Counted from the stretch's first letter, positions 24,424 through 33,071 are shown. The stretch is 40,060 bases of DNA from CAZBGQ01 sp964491515 (GCA_964491515.1 CAZBGQ010000014.1:1-40060), one strand, 5' to 3'. Notes: generated by a model from the letters alone, not told the origin. Numbers and translations are program-made.

Positions 24424-25869
24424 ATGGGACTTGATGGATTAGACCTTAATGGGGCGTTAATTGCTAGAATTGAACAGGTTCAGGCTCGTTTTGCTGAATC
24501 ATCTAATGAGTATGGAAAGCTGGATGAACTTGCTAGTTTGATTGAGGAGGGACATCTGGGAGGTAAGCCTTTTCGGGCTCAAGTTGGAGATGTTTCATTG
24601 ATTTTGGTTCGTAGAGATGGGGAGGCTCCGGCTCAAGATAAAGTTAAGGCTTTTTTGGATGCGCTATCTTTAACCGAGGCTCCAGAGTTTGATGAAGGAG
24701 AAGTTCCGGCTGTTGATCGAAAAGCTCGAGGCGTGGAGAGGCGAGCAGAGGACGCTATCACTCCATTGGTTCCTGGTCGTGAAGGGCTTGGTAAAACTTT
24801 GTGGCGTGATGTGAATGTAGAAGTGGTTAAAATCGCTCATGCGTTTGCGGGGACTGAGGTGGGTGATCAGATGCGTGCCTTGCGTAAAAAATCTCACCGT
24901 CGACAGATTGGTCAGCAAGATGAGGAGATTGTGATTGGTGATGATGTTTTAGAATTATGGGATGATGATGATGACGCAGAAGCATTGGCTAAATTGGCTC
25001 GTTTTGTTAAGGATGTGCAGGATCATAATCCTGATCGTTTTAAGTCTATCCCTGTGGCTCCGGTTGCGGTATCTAGTAATGAGATTCCACCACTTTTTTG
25101 GAGAGATGTGTTATCTGGATTGGACGGATTGGTGACTGCGTATCCGGATGATGACTTTTCTGCCTTAGAAGGACTTCGTGAAATGATGGAGAAAGGTGAA
25201 ATTGGAGTAGATGAACATTTGTATATTCAAGTGGGTTCTGTTCAGCTCTGGATTAAAACAGTAGACGATGCGGAAGCTATGAAGCAAAAAATCGCTGTTT
25301 TTATTGGCGAATTGAAGCAAATTGCATCGATGGGGTCTGCTGATGAAACGTCAAAGGAACCACCGCTTGATCCTGCAATGGAAGCTACGTATTGGCGTGA
25401 TATTGAAGGAGCGTTGGTGTCGCTTGATGGAACATTTGGAGATAACCGCGATTTTAAGATTTTGAAGATGTCTGTTGAGCGTGGGATTTTGGGAACTACG
25501 CGTCGTTTCAAGGCTATTATTGGCGGAGTTCCTCTGGATATTTCCCCTTCGGATACGGATACGCAGATGAAAGATAAGGTGACGGAATTCATTCGAAAAT
25601 TGCATAAATCTGGTGAGATTCAGATTGATGCTGAAACGCGCAAGAAATATACGCGGATGGAAGAGGACTATCGTCAGGTCGAGACACAGAATAACGATCT
25701 AAGGACTCGTATCCGAGAAGATCGAGATGTATGGGAAGGGCAAATTCGTAAACTTCGGAATGATCAATCTGATTATGAAGATGAGATTCGTCGTTTGAAT
25801 GATAGAATCAATCAACTTCAAGCTAGATCTACGCCTCAGCCTCGTACGGTCCGAACTTACAGTGGTTAG
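24424..25869 (+). CDS. FWR-repeat coiled-coil protein A (unknown family)
   Basis: The protein from the ATG at 24424 (481 residues) is not recognised, but it has clear internal structure. There are four repeats of roughly 80-100 residues. Each has helices starting with a W-R-D pair (LWRDVNVE, LFWRDVLSGL, YWRDIEGAL; the first copy is degenerate), a helix ending in a charged turn, then a beta hairpin (IQVGSVQLWI, IIGGVPLDIS) and a final helix (KIAVFIGELK, KVTEFIRKL). A C-terminal coiled coil of about 65 residues ends in a basic Pro/Arg tail and the terminus TYSG. The same architecture occurs in the minus-strand protein at 26888-28348. A TTG 42 bases upstream would overlap the promoter. It is cytosolic. 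The stop overlaps that of the convergent ATP-grasp gene. Confidence 0.75.
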   Translation: MGLDGLDLNGALIARIEQVQARFAESSNEYGKLDELASLIEEGHLGGKPFRAQVGDVSLILVRRDGEAPAQDKVKAFLDALSLTEAPEFDEGEVPAVDRKARGVERRAEDAITPLVPGREGLGKTLWRDVNVEVVKIAHAFAGTEVGDQMRALRKKSHRRQIGQQDEEIVIGDDVLELWDDDDDAEALAKLARFVKDVQDHNPDRFKSIPVAPVAVSSNEIPPLFWRDVLSGLDGLVTAYPDDDFSALEGLREMMEKGEIGVDEHLYIQVGSVQLWIKTVDDAEAMKQKIAVFIGELKQIASMGSADETSKEPPLDPAMEATYWRDIEGALVSLDGTFGDNRDFKILKMSVERGILGTTRRFKAIIGGVPLDISPSDTDTQMKDKVTEFIRKLHKSGEIQIDAETRKKYTRMEEDYRQVETQNNDLRTRIREDRDVWEGQIRKLRNDQSDYEDEIRRLNDRINQLQARSTPQPRTVRTYSG

Positions 25870-26867
25870 TTTTTGGTTTCTGGGAAAATGAGATCGGCTA
25901 CGAAGGACGCAACATTTCTTGGTGTGCCTTTCCCTGGTTTCATGTGCATTGTAAATCCAGGATTTGGGTTGATTTCAATAATGGTGTAGGACGTTTCTGT
26001 CTGCGGCTTAGTGATGTCTTTTGTCATGAGATCTATTCCGGCATAAGGGAGTCCTCTTAGGCTTTTTAAGGCTTTTTTTGCAATCTCAATAACAGATGGG
26101 TGAGCTTCTTCGGTGGCGTCGTTACAGGTAGCTCCTTTTGCGACGTTTGAGTTGGTTCGTAGATAGAATTTTTCGGTTTTTTTGGGGATCATTGTCAGTG
26201 TTTTTCCTTGTGTTAGTAGAAAGTGTTTTACAGTTGAGTCGATCGCAATTGGACAAAGACAGGTGGTGCGAGGATTCATGCGGTGATGGCTTTCAGTTTC
26301 GGCAAGTTCTTGCACGGTGTGAATCCCATCACCAATCACATGGGCGGGATCTCGATGAACAATGGCAATGTCTCCGTTCTTTGTTATAAAAATACGATAT
26401 TCTTCTCCGGTGAACTGTTCTTCTACCAAAAATGGCATGTTTTCCCCAAGTTCGTCGTGAAGATTCTGAATGGCAGATTTGAGTTCGTCTTTGTTTGATA
26501 AATTCATATAGACACCGTCTCCGTGTGATCCCCAGTTTGGTTTTGTGATGACTGGAAATCCAATTTGTTCTGCATATTTTAGTGCTTCAGGAATTTGGTT
26601 TTGGTCGAATAATTTTCCTGTGGGGACGTTTAGTTCATTCCGTTTAAGGAGGTGTTTTGCTACGTATTTATCTCTGCTGAGTAACGTTAATGTATGGGGG
26701 ATAAGAGAAGTGAATCTATCGAGTAAAAATTCGTGATGATCATTTAATTTAGCTTCAAGAAGCTCTATGTGATCGTCTAGTCTCGTTACTTTAATCCCGC
26801 GACTTTGGAGTTCTTTGACCAAGAGCCGTTGGTTGGTGTGTAGTTGTTGGAGTTCTTCTTCGTTCAT
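25866..26867 (-). CDS. ATP-grasp ligase (GshF/CphA-like)
   Basis: The 333-residue enzyme has the ATP-grasp fold, which joins a carboxylate to an amine through an acyl-phosphate. Recognisable parts are the lysine strand FPVITKPNWGSHGDGVYM, LVEEQFTGEEYRIFI, the VIGDGIHTVQEL segment typical of GshF and cyanophycin synthetase, and the metal-binding IIEINPNPGF near the C-terminus. A C-x-C in RRMNPRTTCLC and the motif LRTNSNVAKGA are shared, almost residue for residue, with the N-terminal half of the fusion at 36815-38941, so the two are paralogues. It follows the FWR-repeat protein B gene after 20 bases and is probably cotranscribed with it. Substrate is unknown; the flanking repeat proteins or a small peptide are candidates (inference). 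Confidence 0.85.
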   Translation of the reverse strand: MNEEELQQLHTNQRLLVKELQSRGIKVTRLDDHIELLEAKLNDHHEFLLDRFTSLIPHTLTLLSRDKYVAKHLLKRNELNVPTGKLFDQNQIPEALKYAEQIGFPVITKPNWGSHGDGVYMNLSNKDELKSAIQNLHDELGENMPFLVEEQFTGEEYRIFITKNGDIAIVHRDPAHVIGDGIHTVQELAETESHHRMNPRTTCLCPIAIDSTVKHFLLTQGKTLTMIPKKTEKFYLRTNSNVAKGATCNDATEEAHPSVIEIAKKALKSLRGLPYAGIDLMTKDITKPQTETSYTIIEINPNPGFTMHMKPGKGTPRNVASFVADLIFPETKN

Positions 26868-26887
26868 GGGAGGGGCTAGGAATAGAC

Positions 26888-28348
26888 TTATTCTCCACTA
26901 GAATAGAAACTACGTCTATTGCTACTTTGTCCAGATTGCCTGAGGCGGGTGGCTTCTTGTCGGGCATCTCGTGCCTCTCGTTCTGCTCGTTGCACCTCGG
27001 TTTTTAGTCGACGGGCCTCTCGTTGGGCAGTTTGTTTTTCTTTATTTTCGTCCATGAATTGTCCGTCACGTATTCTGAGTTCATCTCTGGCTTCATGTTC
27101 TCGACGAGTCATTCGTTTCAGGTCGTATTCTAATCGCTCAATGCGTAACTTCATTTTTGTTTGAATTATTTCGAGTTGAGCGCTTTCCCCGAGTTCTTTT
27201 AAGAATTCTCCGAGTTTATCTTGAACTTCTTTTTTACTGTCTTTGGGTGTGATGTTTAGTAGTACTCCTCCAATATTTATGGTTAGATTTCTTACTTTTA
27301 GTAGTAGCCTTTTTTCGATACTCATGACCAAAATTTTCATACCTTTATCGTCTGGATATGCTTCTTGTAATTTTCGAAGTGCTGGCATGACAGTTCCGCG
27401 CCAAAATACTTGATCTTCGGGTGTGTAACTTTCTTCCAGTGTTTCGATTAGGAATGTTTCTAATTTGGCTTGTTTTGTGTCTTGATCTTCGCCCGCTTGG
27501 ATATTTAGGGTGGCTCCAGCAATCGTTAAGTCCCAGTCTCCTGTGGTTAGGAATTGTCTGCTTTGAATAGCTTCATTGAGGGCTTTAACCTCTGGATTTT
27601 CGGGATGGCTTTTAACTAATGTGTTTAAGTTTGGAATTACGACCTCTCTCCAGAACAGTTGATCGGCAGGGGTGTAACGGAAAGGGTACTTCTCATCGAG
27701 ATCGGCTTTGTCTTCTTGGACTTCTCTCCAGCCTTTTCCCATCGCTTTTTTCATTTTTCCTCCGGTTTCGCCCATGCGTGATTCTAAGATTTCATCAGAA
27801 TCTTTTTCTTTCAATACTCGAAGAAACGTGGCAAGTTTTCTTTGGATTACTTTTTTTGAATCGGTGGGTTTAGTTCTGAGGTGTATTTCTCCGACGCTTA
27901 TGTTTAGCCCCGTTGTTTTGCTGCTTTGAGTTAGCATCCGACGTTCAATCATAAGTGTCACAAATCTGAATCCTGCTTCACCTCCATGAGTTGTTTTAAG
28001 TTCTTCGAGTGAGGGGATGATGGTATTACGCCAAAAATCTTGATCTTCTTCGGTGTAAGTATTTTCTTCGTCTTTTTGTTCCGTTAGACGTTCTAGGAAT
28101 TCTCCTAATTTTGCTTGAACGCTTTCCTTGGTTTCATCAGGACTTATTCGAAGAGAGACCCCATCTACGGCGATTTTAAAGTCGCGAATATTTAGGAATT
28201 GTCTGTTTTCAATGACCATGCTCAAAAGCTGAATATCTTCATTGTCTGGATGTGTTTCCTGAAGTGTTTCAAGAGCTGGCATGACGGTTTCGCGCCAGAA
28301 TGATTGGTCTTCGGGTGTGTAGTCTGGACTTTCAGGGGGTGGAGACAT
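26888..28348 (-). CDS. FWR-repeat coiled-coil protein B (unknown family)
   Basis: The 486-residue cytosolic protein is the paralogue of protein A (24424-25869) and shows the repeat more clearly. Four units each begin with YT-x-x-DQ-x-FWR (YTPEDQSFWR, YTEEDQDFWR, YTPADQLFWR, YTPEDQVFWR). They continue with a PALxxL helix, HPDN or YPDD turn, an IExR helix, a beta pair (GVSLRIS, GVLLNIT) with a DSK-type turn, and a KLGEFLxxL helix. The period is about 85-100 residues. A charged C-terminal coiled coil of about 100 residues follows, and the chain ends FYSSGE, resembling the TYSG end of protein A. I know no family with this repeat. The promoter upstream (28375-28403) is good, and the ATP-grasp gene follows in the same direction. 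Confidence 0.8.
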   Translation of the reverse strand: MSPPPESPDYTPEDQSFWRETVMPALETLQETHPDNEDIQLLSMVIENRQFLNIRDFKIAVDGVSLRISPDETKESVQAKLGEFLERLTEQKDEENTYTEEDQDFWRNTIIPSLEELKTTHGGEAGFRFVTLMIERRMLTQSSKTTGLNISVGEIHLRTKPTDSKKVIQRKLATFLRVLKEKDSDEILESRMGETGGKMKKAMGKGWREVQEDKADLDEKYPFRYTPADQLFWREVVIPNLNTLVKSHPENPEVKALNEAIQSRQFLTTGDWDLTIAGATLNIQAGEDQDTKQAKLETFLIETLEESYTPEDQVFWRGTVMPALRKLQEAYPDDKGMKILVMSIEKRLLLKVRNLTINIGGVLLNITPKDSKKEVQDKLGEFLKELGESAQLEIIQTKMKLRIERLEYDLKRMTRREHEARDELRIRDGQFMDENKEKQTAQREARRLKTEVQRAEREARDARQEATRLRQSGQSSNRRSFYSSGE

Positions 28349-28374
28349 GATGTGAATTTAATTATTTTCTAATT

Positions 28375-28403
28375 ATTATAGCCTATTTGCGCTCTTTTAG
28401 CAA
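28375..28403 (-). promoter_or_regulatory. Promoter of FWR-repeat protein B (TTGCTA-N17-TATAAT)
   Basis: On the minus strand TTGCTA (28403-28398) and a perfect TATAAT (28380-28375) are 17 bases apart. The -35 overlaps the last codons of the methyltransferase gene. The leader to the ATG at 28348 is about 20 bases with no Shine-Dalgarno motif. Confidence 0.7.
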
Positions 28404-29092
28404 GTTCGCAGGGTCCATAAATCAACTTGGTGCTTGATCTGGTTAGATTCAATTTCGGGCTTTGAGGTTTTAGGCCAGATGGTTTTGAAGGTAGTCTGGG
28501 CTTCGATTAGTGAATCAAATTGAAAATGGGTTTTTATTGTTGAGAGATGAGTGAATCCTTTCTTTTTAATCCAATTGCAGTAATTTTGGGTGCGTTCTCG
28601 AGGGTCGTTCATGCGTCCTCGTAGTTGTTCGAACTCACTGTTTGGGGCGTTTTCGATGAGGATTATTTGGCCTAAAGGGGTGGTCACACGTTGGATTTCT
28701 TGGAGTGCGATTTGGCGTTGATTTATGTTGGAGATAGTCCCAAGGACCCAACATCCGATAGTCACGTCTATGTGGTCATCAGGGAGATGTATGCTTTGTC
28801 CATTGGTATGGATGAGTTTGATGTTGGAGTGGTGGCTTATTTTTGATCGTGCGATATCAAGTACGTGTATTGATTTATCGACGCCGATGATTTTTTTTGC
28901 ATGTGGGGCCAGTAGGCTTAAATATTTTCCTGTTCCACAGCCAAAATCGAGGACTGTTTTTCCTTGAATGTGGGGAATCAGTTTTTTGAGTATTTTTCCT
29001 GGTTTGTCTTCGGCCTGGCTGAGTTTTTCGTAAAGTTTGGCTTTTTCTTGATAGAGCAGTGAGTTGCTCATGAGCCCTTTTGTGTCATTCAT
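28397..29092 (-). CDS. Class I SAM-dependent methyltransferase
   Basis: The 231-residue cytosolic enzyme has the Rossmann methyltransferase core. Motif I is VLDFGCGTGKYLSLL at about residues 48-62, motif II GVDKS, then LPDDHIDVTIGCWVLGTISN and QEIQRVTTPLGQIILIEN, close to the UbiE/Methyltransf_11 pattern. The start overlaps the preceding radical SAM gene by 8 bases, so it is the last gene of a four-gene minus-strand operon (32975 down to 28397). Acceptor is unknown; the operon suggests it acts on the same product as the radical SAM enzymes. Confidence 0.88.
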   Translation of the reverse strand: MNDTKGLMSNSLLYQEKAKLYEKLSQAEDKPGKILKKLIPHIQGKTVLDFGCGTGKYLSLLAPHAKKIIGVDKSIHVLDIARSKISHHSNIKLIHTNGQSIHLPDDHIDVTIGCWVLGTISNINQRQIALQEIQRVTTPLGQIILIENAPNSEFEQLRGRMNDPRERTQNYCNWIKKKGFTHLSTIKTHFQFDSLIEAQTTFKTIWPKTSKPEIESNQIKHQVDLWTLRTC

Positions 29093-30962
29093 TGGAGTTT
29101 TTTAGATAGGCGATGCAGTCTTCTCCGTTGATCACGCTTGGAAATCTGTGTTCCCGGTAATCATAGTGTTGGAATTGAAAGGTTTTTCGGCGTTCAAGTG
29201 GGTTGTCTATCAGGTTGTGATAGAGGCCTTTATGGGGACGGTTATCGGCTTGGTAGAGATATGCGAAAACTAGTTTCCCTTTGGATTTTAGGTGTTGAGT
29301 GAGAGGGGTGATGATCTGGTTGCGGAAGTCTTCAAGGTAGTTTTGTGTATGAATTATTTTGTCGGAATAATCTGCAATATTTGATAATAAAATGAGGTCG
29401 AATTTTTGGTTGCCCATGAATAAAATCTTATTGAGGCAGAGTTCCTGGAGAGGAATTGTTTTCCAAAGTAACGGTTTGTCTTGGAGAGTTTTTTGGGCTT
29501 TTTTGTAGTTTTTTTCAGAATGTAGGTAGGGGTTGGTTTTGATTTTTCTCTCAGCAGAATCATGTCGATTGTTGAAAAACTTTGATTCGCGGATAGCATG
29601 GCCATCGTTGTTGAACTGTTCGTATAGCTGATCAAAAAAGTGTCGAGTTAAGGGTGAAAGTTCAGTTTTTAAGGATTTGTAGGTTTCGAAGGAGAAGGTC
29701 TGGTTGTTTTTTTCTGGATTGCGAAGGAGAAATTTTTTAAAGTCGATAAAGGAGAGGTTTTTGAGTGCTTTGAGTTTGAGTTCGGCGTAGAAATAGGCAA
29801 GTCGATTGCTGTCGAAGCACATTACTTTTTCGGCGCCATACAGGTAGGCATTAATGAGGTGGTCTCCGGACCCTCCTACGCTGAGAATGGTTTTGTCTTT
29901 TATATTTAGATGAGAAAAATAGCCATCAAGGTTTTCGGTGGTGAATGCGTAGATGGGAGAATTCTCTGAGAATTTTGGTGTTTTTTGCAGTTGTAGTGTT
30001 AGTGCTTTAGCAGGACAACTGCCGTTTCGTTTTTGTGCTAAATCTTCGGTGAGTTCGAGATATTTTTGCATCTCGGGGGTTCCCATGATGTTGATTAGTG
30101 AGTGTGTTTGTAGTGTTTTTTTACTCACATAATGGGGGAAATGTTCTGATATCCATGTGCATGGTGAGACATTTCCTTGGTGGCTTATGTAGAGGAATTT
30201 TTTCCCTCCAGGGCAGCGTCCTTTTTTATCAATTACGGTGGATTCTTGTACGAAACTGTAGTTTACGATTATGTTGGTTTTGTATTTTGATTTGAGTGTG
30301 TCTAATCTTTCTACGAATTCAGGAATGGGTGTTTGAGTAATGATTTTGTTGTTTCCTCTCATTCGCCCGACAGGTTCCATTTTTGAAAAAATAATTTCTT
30401 TGGCTCCGAGTTCGATGGATTTTTGAATCATGGCTTCAATGTGTGATTCACTTTGTTGAAAAAGAAGTGCCCCGATGCGTACATAAAGACCTTGTTCTAC
30501 AAGATGGTGAATGCCATATAGAGTTCGTGAGTAGGTGTGGTTTCCTCTGACTGATTCTTGGATTTCTTGAGTGTGTCCATCGAGACTAACATGAATCATT
30601 GGAAGATTTATGGCTTTGAGTTTTTTTGCAATTTTTTCGGTAATTAGGGATGCGTTTGTAGAAATATCTAATTCAAAATTTTGAGCGTGTGCGTGTTCTA
30701 GGATTTCAAGAAGATCGGGGCGGATGAATGGTTCTCCGCCGGTTATTTTTAGGTGTGAAAAACCATATGCTTTGAGTGCATCAATGGTCTCGAAAATTTG
30801 TGTTGTGGAGAGTTCGTCGGGATGTTTTTGATAGTCGCTACTGAAAATGCAATAGGAGCAGGCATAGTTGCAACTATTTGTGATTTCCCAGATGACTCTT
30901 CCTCCTTGTTTAGGGATTCGGAAGAGGCAGAAGGGTAGTTTTTCCATTGAGTTCTTAGGCAT
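29085..30962 (-). CDS. Radical SAM enzyme fused to a DUF3419/BtaA-like domain
   Basis: The N-terminal half is a radical SAM enzyme: the [4Fe-4S] ligands are C31, C35 and C38 (CNYACSYC), followed by KITGGEPFIRPDLLEIL and DISTNASLI. Further cysteines at 250 (CPGG), 268 (PCTW) and 316 (SCPA) could bind an auxiliary cluster, as in SPASM/Twitch enzymes. From about residue 350 a second domain begins with ILSVGGSGDHLINAYLYGAE, CFDSN and ELKLKALKNLSFIDFKKFL. These match the DUF3419/BtaA family, which transfers the 3-amino-3-carboxypropyl group of SAM. A fusion of these two SAM-using activities in 625 residues is unusual. The gene overlaps the P-loop kinase gene by 8 bases and the methyltransferase gene by 8 bases. 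Substrate is unknown; a peptide or lipid head group is possible. Confidence 0.8.
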   Translation of the reverse strand: MPKNSMEKLPFCLFRIPKQGGRVIWEITNSCNYACSYCIFSSDYQKHPDELSTTQIFETIDALKAYGFSHLKITGGEPFIRPDLLEILEHAHAQNFELDISTNASLITEKIAKKLKAINLPMIHVSLDGHTQEIQESVRGNHTYSRTLYGIHHLVEQGLYVRIGALLFQQSESHIEAMIQKSIELGAKEIIFSKMEPVGRMRGNNKIITQTPIPEFVERLDTLKSKYKTNIIVNYSFVQESTVIDKKGRCPGGKKFLYISHQGNVSPCTWISEHFPHYVSKKTLQTHSLINIMGTPEMQKYLELTEDLAQKRNGSCPAKALTLQLQKTPKFSENSPIYAFTTENLDGYFSHLNIKDKTILSVGGSGDHLINAYLYGAEKVMCFDSNRLAYFYAELKLKALKNLSFIDFKKFLLRNPEKNNQTFSFETYKSLKTELSPLTRHFFDQLYEQFNNDGHAIRESKFFNNRHDSAERKIKTNPYLHSEKNYKKAQKTLQDKPLLWKTIPLQELCLNKILFMGNQKFDLILLSNIADYSDKIIHTQNYLEDFRNQIITPLTQHLKSKGKLVFAYLYQADNRPHKGLYHNLIDNPLERRKTFQFQHYDYREHRFPSVINGEDCIAYLKNSNE

Positions 30963-31587
30963 GAATTTGGGGCTGGATGAGTTGCTTGAAAAGTTTTTCT
31001 ATCGTTTCCGGAGCAGGAGTTTTACTCGTATCAAGGATGAGTGCGCGATGAGACTGTCTGGTGAGTTGTTTTTGCATGAGAATGCGTTTTTTGACTTGAT
31101 TGAAAGGAAGATCGCCACCTGTTAATCGAGTTTCTTGCATATGAGGTGTGCAGGTGGTTGTTAGGATTTGGTGGTCGAAGCCGTTAAGTAGTTGGTCTTC
31201 TTCTAACAGTGCCCATTCTACAAGAATGAGCCCCTGATGTCTTTGGATGGTTTTGGCTATTTCTTGTTGAAGCGTGGGGTTTATTAGGTCTCTATATCGT
31301 GTCATGGCTTCCGCGTTGTTGAAAATGGTGTTACCTAGTAATTCTCCGGGGATTTTCCAGGGAGCTTTTTTTATTGGTAGGTTTAAAACTTGAATGAGTT
31401 GTTGACGAAGTGCGTGGTGATCTTGATTTTTTGAGTGGATGAGAACGTGTCGCCTGAGTGTGTCTACGTTTACGTAAAGAACCGGTACCCCCCTCTTTTC
31501 AGCGTATTGCTTGAGGGCATGAGCGGTGGTGGTTTTCCCGGTGGCTATCTGACCAGTTATTCCTATGATGATAGGGGTGGAGATCAT
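30955..31587 (-). CDS. CoaE-like P-loop kinase
   Basis: The 210-residue protein has a Walker A motif near the N-terminus (GITGQIATGKTTTA) and a layout like dephospho-CoA kinase. There is a D-T-L-R-R segment where CoaE has D-A-D, and INPTLQQEI where CoaE has the Pro-rich lid. VEWALLEEDQLL stands in place of the Walker B strand, and a C-terminal ILDTSKTP segment follows. It differs enough from ordinary CoaE that another small-molecule kinase role is possible. Its location inside an operon of radical SAM enzymes (4-base overlap with the upstream gene, 8-base overlap downstream) suggests a specialised role rather than housekeeping CoA synthesis. Confidence 0.65.
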   Translation of the reverse strand: MISTPIIIGITGQIATGKTTTAHALKQYAEKRGVPVLYVNVDTLRRHVLIHSKNQDHHALRQQLIQVLNLPIKKAPWKIPGELLGNTIFNNAEAMTRYRDLINPTLQQEIAKTIQRHQGLILVEWALLEEDQLLNGFDHQILTTTCTPHMQETRLTGGDLPFNQVKKRILMQKQLTRQSHRALILDTSKTPAPETIEKLFKQLIQPQIHA

Positions 31588-32975
31588 TCTTTTTCCCAGT
31601 TAAGGCCATAGCGTAGAGGGCATAGTGATACGATTTTCATGTCTGGATTTTTTGAGCGGAGTTGGTTGATGTTTCGGAAATCATGAGCATTCTGGATAAG
31701 TGTGTATCCGTTTTTTTGGAGTTGGTCGGTAAGTTTATTTCGTGTCTTGATTATTGAGTTTGCCGTTATTTTGTTGAGTATTACGTTAGGACGATTGTTG
31801 TGGATGTATTGTTGGGTGAGTTGTTTTTCTCCATGTTGGTTATAAAGTGTACTCCCCATCCGTAATGCTAGAAAGTGAATTCGGATTTCATCTGTTTGAG
31901 TGGCCAAAATAAGGTCGGTTGTTTTTTGCAGAGAGGCTTGTGTTTGGTTCGGTAAGTCGAGAATCCAACTTGTTCGAACACGAAATCCTATGGCTTTAGT
32001 TTTTTTAATGATTTTTGTTATGTGCTGTGGGGACATGGGTTTTTGAATGGCGGAAAGGGTGTCTGAATCTCCGGACTCGATTCCGTAATGGATCCATCGG
32101 AATCCCGCTTTGTACATTATTTTCATGGTGTCTTCATCGAAAGAACGTAAAGTTCCAAGGCATCCTAGTTTTACTTTTACATTTTTTTCTAGGATTAGTT
32201 CAGAAATGCGCTTCATTCGTTTTGGGTCGATGGTGGCATTGTCATCTAGAAATAAAACTTTAGTGGCGTTGTGTTTGGTTACTAATTGTTCTATTTCTTG
32301 GACAACATGTTCGGGGGAGTGAGCTTTCCATTCTCCCCAAAATCCGGGGACATGGCAGAATGTGCATTTCATCATGCATCCTCTGCTGGAGAGAATGGTG
32401 CGTACATCAATGTAATCAGTTAAATCTACAAGGTTCCGGTTGGTGAGGGGGAGGTTTTTGAGATTTGTTTTTGTTTTTTGTGGTGGAGTTTTTGTGAGTT
32501 TGTTGTTGTCTAAAAAACTAATTCCATGGATGGTGCTTAATTTTTCTGGAGTCCATTCTTTGAGTTGAAGTAACTCGGTGAGTGGGGCTTCCATGTCGTG
32601 GGCAATTGCAATGTCTACGGGCTTGCCAGGGCCGATTAATTTTTCTGGCATGTAGGTTGCGATTTTACCTCCAGCAATGACGTGAATGTTTAAGCTTTTG
32701 GCTATGGTTGCAATCTCGAGTGCATTTTGTGTGGTTTCTGTTGTATGAAGGGGGATGTGATAGTCCCACACTAAGATGATAATTTCCGGGGCCCATTTTT
32801 TTAGATAATGTTCGATTTTTGGTGGAGAAAGTTGTTTGACGTCCATGTCTAATAGTCTAATTTTGTGTCCGAGCGACTCGGTGTAGGAGGCAATGGTTAG
32901 AACGTCGATGGGTTCAATCAAAAGACTGGGTTCAGTGAATGGTTTGTTGGGGGGATTTATGAAGAGAATGTTCAT
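31584..32975 (-). CDS. B12-binding-domain radical SAM enzyme
   Basis: The 463-residue enzyme opens with a cobalamin-binding-like domain (INPPNKPF, LTIASYTESLGHKIRLLDMD, VIAGGKIATYMPE), without an obvious DxHxxG signature. The radical SAM core binds its cluster through C200, C204 and C207 (SSRGCMMKCTFCHVPGFWG). HYGIESGDSDTL and the LGTLR strand are typical of the class. Members carry out methylation, ring contraction or other chemistry on unactivated carbons; the substrate is not visible. It is the first gene of a minus-strand operon with the CoaE-like kinase, the second radical SAM enzyme and a methyltransferase, and it is divergent from the CinA-domain gene across a 96-base gap. Confidence 0.88.
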   Translation of the reverse strand: MNILFINPPNKPFTEPSLLIEPIDVLTIASYTESLGHKIRLLDMDVKQLSPPKIEHYLKKWAPEIIILVWDYHIPLHTTETTQNALEIATIAKSLNIHVIAGGKIATYMPEKLIGPGKPVDIAIAHDMEAPLTELLQLKEWTPEKLSTIHGISFLDNNKLTKTPPQKTKTNLKNLPLTNRNLVDLTDYIDVRTILSSRGCMMKCTFCHVPGFWGEWKAHSPEHVVQEIEQLVTKHNATKVLFLDDNATIDPKRMKRISELILEKNVKVKLGCLGTLRSFDEDTMKIMYKAGFRWIHYGIESGDSDTLSAIQKPMSPQHITKIIKKTKAIGFRVRTSWILDLPNQTQASLQKTTDLILATQTDEIRIHFLALRMGSTLYNQHGEKQLTQQYIHNNRPNVILNKITANSIIKTRNKLTDQLQKNGYTLIQNAHDFRNINQLRSKNPDMKIVSLCPLRYGLNWEKE

Positions 32976-33010
32976 AGTATTAGCCTATCTTATGTTTTGG
33001 TGTTCGACTA

Positions 33011-33038
33011 TTGACTTTTTATCTGTAAATGTTATTGT
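33011..33038 (+). promoter_or_regulatory. Promoter TTGACT-N13-TGT-TATTGT
   Basis: The -35 TTGACT (33011-33016) and the extended -10 TG-T-TATTGT (33030-33038) have the same 13-base distance as the promoters at 15285 and 18247. The leader to the ATG at 33072 is about 27 bases without a Shine-Dalgarno motif. Confidence 0.6.
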
Positions 33039-33071
33039 TTTTTCTTGAAATAATTTAAACGTTTAATCCCC

